A stretch of 9,110 bases of DNA from Candidatus Woesearchaeota archaeon. Its GTDB lineage: Archaea > Nanobdellota > Nanobdellia > Woesearchaeales > WJKR01. The translations under genes and the position numbers were made by a program. The notes beneath the pieces are model-generated. The model was not told the origin of the DNA. It did not search any database and worked only from the letters and a program-made list of their open reading frames with translations. The stretch's first letter is position 1. Each line of letters starts with the position of its first letter. The DNA lies in contig WJKR01000060.1 of assembly GCA_014729015.1 (NCBI GenBank), positions 1-9,110 on the forward strand, read 5' to 3'. Shown piece by piece: positions 6,061 through 9,110 of this stretch.

Positions 6061-7211
6061 GGTAGTTCCTCACTGAGCCGTTCAAGTATGGAAATGAGGG
6101 TGTCGGGATGCGACACGAACATCGCTTGCGGTGCTTGTTCCTTGACGCGTTGCTTGAGCCGTTCGTCTTGCGTTACGAAAATGACCTCTGCGCCCTCGGT
6201 GATGAGTGAAAGGTCTGATTCGGTATCGCCGCAGATTAACCGGTGCTCGTCGCTTATGTGTAGTTGTTTGCTGACGTATGCGATGCCATCTCCTTTGTCG
6301 AATGCTTTATCAGCCTTTGTTTTCAACAAGATCTCGATGTCGAGCCCTGTGTCTTCGATGCTGAAGTAGGCTTCTTCAGGGTCTACTTCCTTGACCGCTC
6401 GCTTGATGGTTTCGAGGAACGCGCGGGATGATTCGTCACTGACTGAGTGGTTGATGTCTTGTCGTGCGATGGTGAGTTGGCCGTGCTTTTCTTGGAATCC
6501 TGACCCGATGAGCGAAAAGAGCTTGTTGTGCTCTGCTTCGAGGAGCTCGAGGAGTCGTTCTTTGAGCTTGCTGAGCATGTCCTGTTCTTGCTGTCCGAGG
6601 GGTTGTCGCTGCACTGTTCCTCGGTGGAGGTATGCTCTCCCTTTCGATCCTGCGTAGATGACGCTGTCGTCTTCTGGCAACAGGCCCTGCTCCCGTAAGC
6701 CTTGCAGGGGTGCTGAGGTGACGATGATGGTGTGCCGCATCTTTTTCGCGAACTGGTGCAGGAAGCACGCGTTGTACACTGATTGGGTGCAGAGGTTGTA
6801 GTTTTCACTGTAGTTGTTAATGGTGCCGTCGCGGTCAGTGATGAGGACGTGTAGTGCTTTCTCCTTGAGCTGCTTGACCACTGTGTCGACTTCTTCTTGG
6901 AATGAGGGGTAGAACTTCTGGAAGTGTGCGTACAGCCCTTGTGTGCCTTGCGACAAGTAGATGATGTCCTTTTCCAGTTCAGACAGGGTGTAGTGCAGGG
7001 TAAGGAGTACTTTGGTACCGCTCGCATAGAGGACATGCTTCTTCCCCTCTTTCGGGACGCTGCTGAGCCGCTCGCCTCCCACTTTGAGCCTTCCTAGCTG
7101 TTCTTCGGCTGGCTGCTCGCCTTTGAGGAGCGAGGCTACGAGGTGGCGCTTGGTGTCCCTGAGCGAGTCAAGGAGTTCATAGAGTTGCGTTAGGGTCGTG
7201 ACTGGTTCCAT
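6057..7211 (-). CDS. HAD-superfamily sugar-phosphate phosphatase, possibly trehalose-6-phosphate phosphatase-like
   Basis: A 384-residue cytoplasmic protein with all four HAD motifs in its C-terminal two thirds: ITDRDGTINNY with Asp126 and Asp128 (motif I), VTSAP with Ser166 (II), Lys306 in FDKGDGI (III) and CGDTESDLSL with Asp329 and Asp333 (IV). The spacing, with a long insert between motifs II and III, fits Cof-type or trehalose/sucrose-phosphatase-like enzymes with a C2 cap. The N-terminal 115 residues are mostly helical and contain no domain I recognise. The gene starts 4 bases after the GH15 stop and overlaps the GH65 start by four bases (ATGA), so the three are almost certainly co-transcribed and probably translationally coupled. 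The neighbours suggest the substrate is a phosphorylated glucoside such as trehalose-6-phosphate, but this is context only. No trehalose-phosphate synthase is present. HAD phosphatase is secure; the specificity is a guess. Confidence 0.8.
   Translation of the reverse strand: MEPVTTLTQLYELLDSLRDTKRHLVASLLKGEQPAEEQLGRLKVGGERLSSVPKEGKKHVLYASGTKVLLTLHYTLSELEKDIIYLSQGTQGLYAHFQKFYPSFQEEVDTVVKQLKEKALHVLITDRDGTINNYSENYNLCTQSVYNACFLHQFAKKMRHTIIVTSAPLQGLREQGLLPEDDSVIYAGSKGRAYLHRGTVQRQPLGQQEQDMLSKLKERLLELLEAEHNKLFSLIGSGFQEKHGQLTIARQDINHSVSDESSRAFLETIKRAVKEVDPEEAYFSIEDTGLDIEILLKTKADKAFDKGDGIAYVSKQLHISDEHRLICGDTESDLSLITEGAEVIFVTQDERLKQRVKEQAPQAMFVSHPDTLISILERLSEELP
6067..6072 (-). promoter_or_regulatory. 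Ribosome binding site of the GH65 fusion gene inside the phosphatase end
   Basis: On the minus strand TGAGGA sits with GAGG 7 bases before the ATG. It lies within the last codons of the upstream phosphatase gene. Together with the ATGA stop-start overlap it supports coupled translation and confirms this start for the fusion protein. Confidence 0.6.
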
Positions 7212-7215
7212 AGTA

Positions 7216-8310
7216 TCATGCTTTCTTTGCCTGGTGCTGTTGGTGCATGTGCCGATGGCTCACGTCGTGCACTGCGATGATGAACATGCTTTCTGACCAA
7301 CCCAAGGGGTTGTTCTCGTTCGGTTCGTCCGTGTTGCTGTAGTAAAGTTCTGGGACACCCTTCCTGGTCTCGGTGCGCAACAGTTGTTTCAAGTACGCTT
7401 TTGCCGCTTCGTGTTCACCGAGTTTCTCGTAGATGATGGTCAGCCACGCCAGTCCGAACGTCCACTCCGCCTCTTCGCTGTAGCCATCAGGGTTCTTGTT
7501 GTAGTAGTAGTCATTCTTGTACCTGATGACGCCTTTCCTCCGCACCAGGTGGTACTCGACGTTCTTCAGTATCTCTCGTCGTTGCGCTGCGTCCGCGACG
7601 TCGTACGGCCAGATTAGGCTGAGTAGGGCGAGGTCGACGAACTTCTTCTCTGATTCCCGGGGAAGCAACCGACTGAGCACCGCCTCCCCCCTCTTGATGA
7701 GGTTCTCATTGACGATGACGCCTTTGATGTGGCTGATCGCCTTGAGGCCGGCGACGCACGCACCGACGGATGAGGCGTGGACCTCTTCGTTCTCCTCCCA
7801 CATGCCGCTGTCCTCATCGTGCCAGTACTGGATGCTGCTCAAGTAGTGGATGAGCTTGTTCACGATCCTGAGGTGGTCCTTGGTTCTGATGACGCGGTGC
7901 CCCTTTCTCTCGAGCTTGCCAATCTTGAACAGGATCGCCCCAATGGCGTCGTTCTGCTTGTTCCCCCATTCCTCCCAGAACTCGTCAAAGTTCTGGGGGT
8001 GGAACCGTGCGTGGATGTACTGGTGGCGGTGCTTCGGCTTATGCGCGATGGCATAGTCTATCTTGTCCTCGTGCTTGAGGAAGATGGCGAGCAGCGCATT
8101 GTATGTCTTCTCGATAGTGTCCCAGTCCTCTATTACTTCGAACGCTAGGCATTCATAGAAGTTGTCACGCAGCCATGACTTGTCATACCCTGTGTGCACG
8201 TGCTTGTCAGAGGCTGCGAACAATCCCGTGTCGTATTGCAGCTTTTTGAGGATGCTGAGGTGCTGCGTGATGAGCTGTTGATAGGATTGGTGTTTATGGG
8301 GAATTTTCAT
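7216..8310 (-). CDS. GH15-family (glucoamylase/trehalase-like) glycoside hydrolase, catalytic domain only
   Basis: A 364-residue protein consisting of little more than the (alpha/alpha)6 barrel of GH15. Typical GH15/phosphorylase-kinase-alpha stretches are TGYDKSWLRDNFY (40-52), EEWGNKQNDAIGAILFKIG (113-131), MWEENEEVHASSVGACVAGL (170-189), EEAEWTFGLAWL (279-290) and GVPELYY followed by NNPLGWSESMFI. By analogy with glucoamylase, Glu172 in WEE is the likely general acid and Glu321 in PELYY the likely base. It is short: many archaeal GH15 glucoamylases and trehalases carry an extra N-terminal beta-sandwich and approach 600 residues or more. There is no signal peptide, so the substrate is intracellular. 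The C-terminus is histidine-rich (348-359). It is the first gene of the operon, with a TATA box 27 bases before the ATG and no leader. The hydrolysed sugar could be trehalose, maltose or short alpha-glucan; a non-catalytic sensor role is less likely because both glutamates are kept. Confidence 0.85.
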   Translation of the reverse strand: MKIPHKHQSYQQLITQHLSILKKLQYDTGLFAASDKHVHTGYDKSWLRDNFYECLAFEVIEDWDTIEKTYNALLAIFLKHEDKIDYAIAHKPKHRHQYIHARFHPQNFDEFWEEWGNKQNDAIGAILFKIGKLERKGHRVIRTKDHLRIVNKLIHYLSSIQYWHDEDSGMWEENEEVHASSVGACVAGLKAISHIKGVIVNENLIKRGEAVLSRLLPRESEKKFVDLALLSLIWPYDVADAAQRREILKNVEYHLVRRKGVIRYKNDYYYNKNPDGYSEEAEWTFGLAWLTIIYEKLGEHEAAKAYLKQLLRTETRKGVPELYYSNTDEPNENNPLGWSESMFIIAVHDVSHRHMHQQHQAKKA

Positions 8311-8330
8311 GTGCTTGCCTAGTGGCTATT

Positions 8331-8344
8331 ACTTTAAAAACGTT
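8331..8344 (-). promoter_or_regulatory. TATA/BRE-type promoter of the GH15-phosphatase-GH65 operon
   Basis: Read on the minus strand, the sequence is AACGTTTTTAAAGT, with the TATA centre about 27 bases before the GH15 ATG, predicting a leaderless operon mRNA. It is preceded by the purine-rich run AAAGAAC. No other good promoter is seen inside the operon, so this one is likely to drive all three genes. It faces away from the antiporter promoter about 30 bases off. Confidence 0.65.
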
Positions 8345-8372
8345 CTTTTCAATTAAGGAGTGATGAAAGAAC
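8342..8372. repeat. Inverted repeat between divergent promoters (candidate operator)
   Basis: GTTCTTT (8342-8348) and AAAGAAC (8366-8372) are perfect 7-base inverted copies separated by 17 bases. Each arm lies immediately upstream of one of the two divergent TATA boxes. The AACGTT core follows each arm outward, directly on one side and after a small offset on the other. It may be a binding site for a regulator controlling both directions, or simply the BRE of each promoter. Confidence 0.4.
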
Positions 8373-8386
8373 AACGTTTAAATATG
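8373..8386 (+). promoter_or_regulatory. TATA/BRE-type promoter of the antiporter gene
   Basis: AACGTTTAAATATG contains TTTAAATA, centred near 8381. Transcription would begin near 8406, giving a leader of about 20 bases that contains the GAGGTGG ribosome site at 8412-8418. The distances agree with the proposed GTG start at 8427. Confidence 0.65.
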
Positions 8387-8411
8387 ATGGACGTGCAGGG
8401 CTGGAAGAAAA

Positions 8412-8418
8412 GAGGTGG
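8412..8418 (+). promoter_or_regulatory. Shine-Dalgarno site deciding the antiporter start
   Basis: GAGGTGG is a good anti-SD match ending 8 bases before GTG 8427, which favours that codon over TTG 8421 (2 bases away) and over GTG 8415, which overlaps the site. Confidence 0.55.
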
Positions 8419-8426
8419 CCTTGGTC

Positions 8427-9110
8427 GTGGTTAATATCTTTCTGGATATCGGCTTGATGATTATCATCGCGACGGCGTTCGCGTACGTGCTGCGGTTCTT
8501 GAAGCAGCCGTTGATACCCGCGTACATCCTGGCCGGTATCCTCGTCGGCCCGGTGCTCGGCCTCATCACCGACGTGGGGACTATCAGGCTGCTGAGCGAG
8601 ATCGGCATCGCGTTCTTGCTATTCATCATCGGCTTAGAACTGAACCTGAAGAAGTTACGGGATGTCGGCAACGTCGCGAGCATCGGCGCCTTGGTGCAGA
8701 TGGGGTTCATGTTCTTGGCGGGGTTCGCCGCCGGTGCGGCCTTAGGATTCCCCTTAGTCACGGACATCTACTTCGGCTTTATCCTCGCGTTCTCGAGCAC
8801 CATGGTCGTCCTGAAATTATTGTCTGACAAGAAGGAACTGGATACGTTGCACGGTCGCATCGTGATCGGTATGTTGCTGATGCAGGACATCGTCGCCGTG
8901 GTCGCGTTGACGTTGCTCAAGGACTTGTCGACGTTCGCGTTCCTGCCGTTCCTGCTCAGCGTTACGGAGGCCGTCGGGTTATTGGTTGTTGCCATCCTGC
9001 TCGGCAAGTACGTCTTCCCCGCGGTGTTCAAGTTCGCGGCCAAGCAGCAGGAACTCCTGTTCTTGGCGAGCCTGGCGGTGTGCTTTGTTTTTTCTACCTT
9101 GTTCGCGCTC
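8427..9110 (+). CDS. CPA2 family cation:proton antiporter (KefB/Kef-type membrane domain), 3' partial
   Basis: The first 228 residues of a polytopic inner-membrane exchanger; the gene continues beyond the window. CPA2 antiporters swap K+ or Na+ for H+ and control internal ion balance and pH. Visible signatures are a first membrane helix beginning MVNIFLDIGLMIIIATA, then FLKQPLIPAYILAGILVGP (24-42), LLSEIGIAFLLFIIGLELNL (55-74), FILAFSSTMVVLKLLSDKKE (118-137) and LLMQDIVAVVAL (150-161). The QD pair (153-154) is typical of Kef-like members; many Na+/H+ exchangers have a double Asp instead. About six or seven hydrophobic segments can be seen. Whether a TrkA-N/RCK regulatory domain follows cannot be judged. 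The start GTG 8427 is chosen from the GAGGTGG site, the TATA distance and family N-termini. It is divergent from the sugar operon. Family secure; ion specificity unknown. Confidence 0.9.
   Translation, partial: MVNIFLDIGLMIIIATAFAYVLRFLKQPLIPAYILAGILVGPVLGLITDVGTIRLLSEIGIAFLLFIIGLELNLKKLRDVGNVASIGALVQMGFMFLAGFAAGAALGFPLVTDIYFGFILAFSSTMVVLKLLSDKKELDTLHGRIVIGMLLMQDIVAVVALTLLKDLSTFAFLPFLLSVTEAVGLLVVAILLGKYVFPAVFKFAAKQQELLFLASLAVCFVFSTLFAL

Noticed and set aside
7208..7220. A second ATGA-type stop-start overlap between the GH15 and phosphatase genes
   Set aside because: The ATG contained in the GH15 stop region is out of frame with the phosphatase. The in-frame ATG is 4 bases past the stop, so this junction is a short gap and not an overlap.
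8378..9043. Two minus-strand frames opposite the antiporter
   Set aside because: They run antisense to a clear polytopic membrane protein with CPA2 motifs and are broken between 8767 and 8768. No promoter or family resemblance supports them.

Overview
The window comes from an archaeon, probably an uncultivated lineage. The supporting evidence is a DphB-type diphthine synthase, a class III signal-peptide pilin of the archaeal type, an NFACT-R protein with an archaeal-style tail, and AT-rich TATA elements 25-40 bases before the start codons, several giving leaderless or nearly leaderless mRNAs. Base composition is moderate, a little above half G+C by eye. The compact layout and the small pilin would fit a DPANN-type archaeon, but this is an inference. 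No tRNA, rRNA, CRISPR array, insertion sequence or transposase is visible. No stretch longer than about 120 bases lacks a gene.

Left part (1-2970). A diphthine synthase missing its first few codons (+) meets an SPFH/slipin gene (-) tail to tail, with stop codons directly abutting. The slipin is divergent from a small type IV pilin-like gene (+); the 111 bases between them carry both promoters. The pilin gene is followed, after 41 bases holding a TATA box, by a stand-alone NFACT-R gene (+), the RNA-binding half of the RqcH/NEMF ribosome-rescue factor.

Central part (2965-8310, minus strand). A tightly packed operon is read GH15-like glucosidase, then a HAD-superfamily phosphatase, then a fused beta-phosphoglucomutase/GH65 phosphorylase. 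The first gap is 4 bases and the second junction is an ATGA overlap. All three products lack signal peptides. The best reading is a cytoplasmic alpha-glucoside pathway: the phosphatase may dephosphorylate a sugar phosphate (possibly trehalose-6-phosphate), GH65 phosphorolyses a disaccharide to glucose plus beta-glucose-1-phosphate, its fused mutase makes glucose-6-phosphate, and GH15 hydrolyses an alpha-glucoside or short glucan. The exact sugar cannot be read from the sequence. The 3' end of this operon overlaps the 3' end of the NFACT-R gene by 6 bases, so the two stop codons interlock.

Right part (8311-9110). A 116-base divergent control region carries back-to-back promoters and a short inverted repeat. 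It leads to a CPA2-type (KefB-like) cation:proton antiporter that runs off the window end. Four of the five recognisable promoters in the window share AACGTTT running into the TATA box, which may be a lineage-specific BRE/TATA consensus or an operator.
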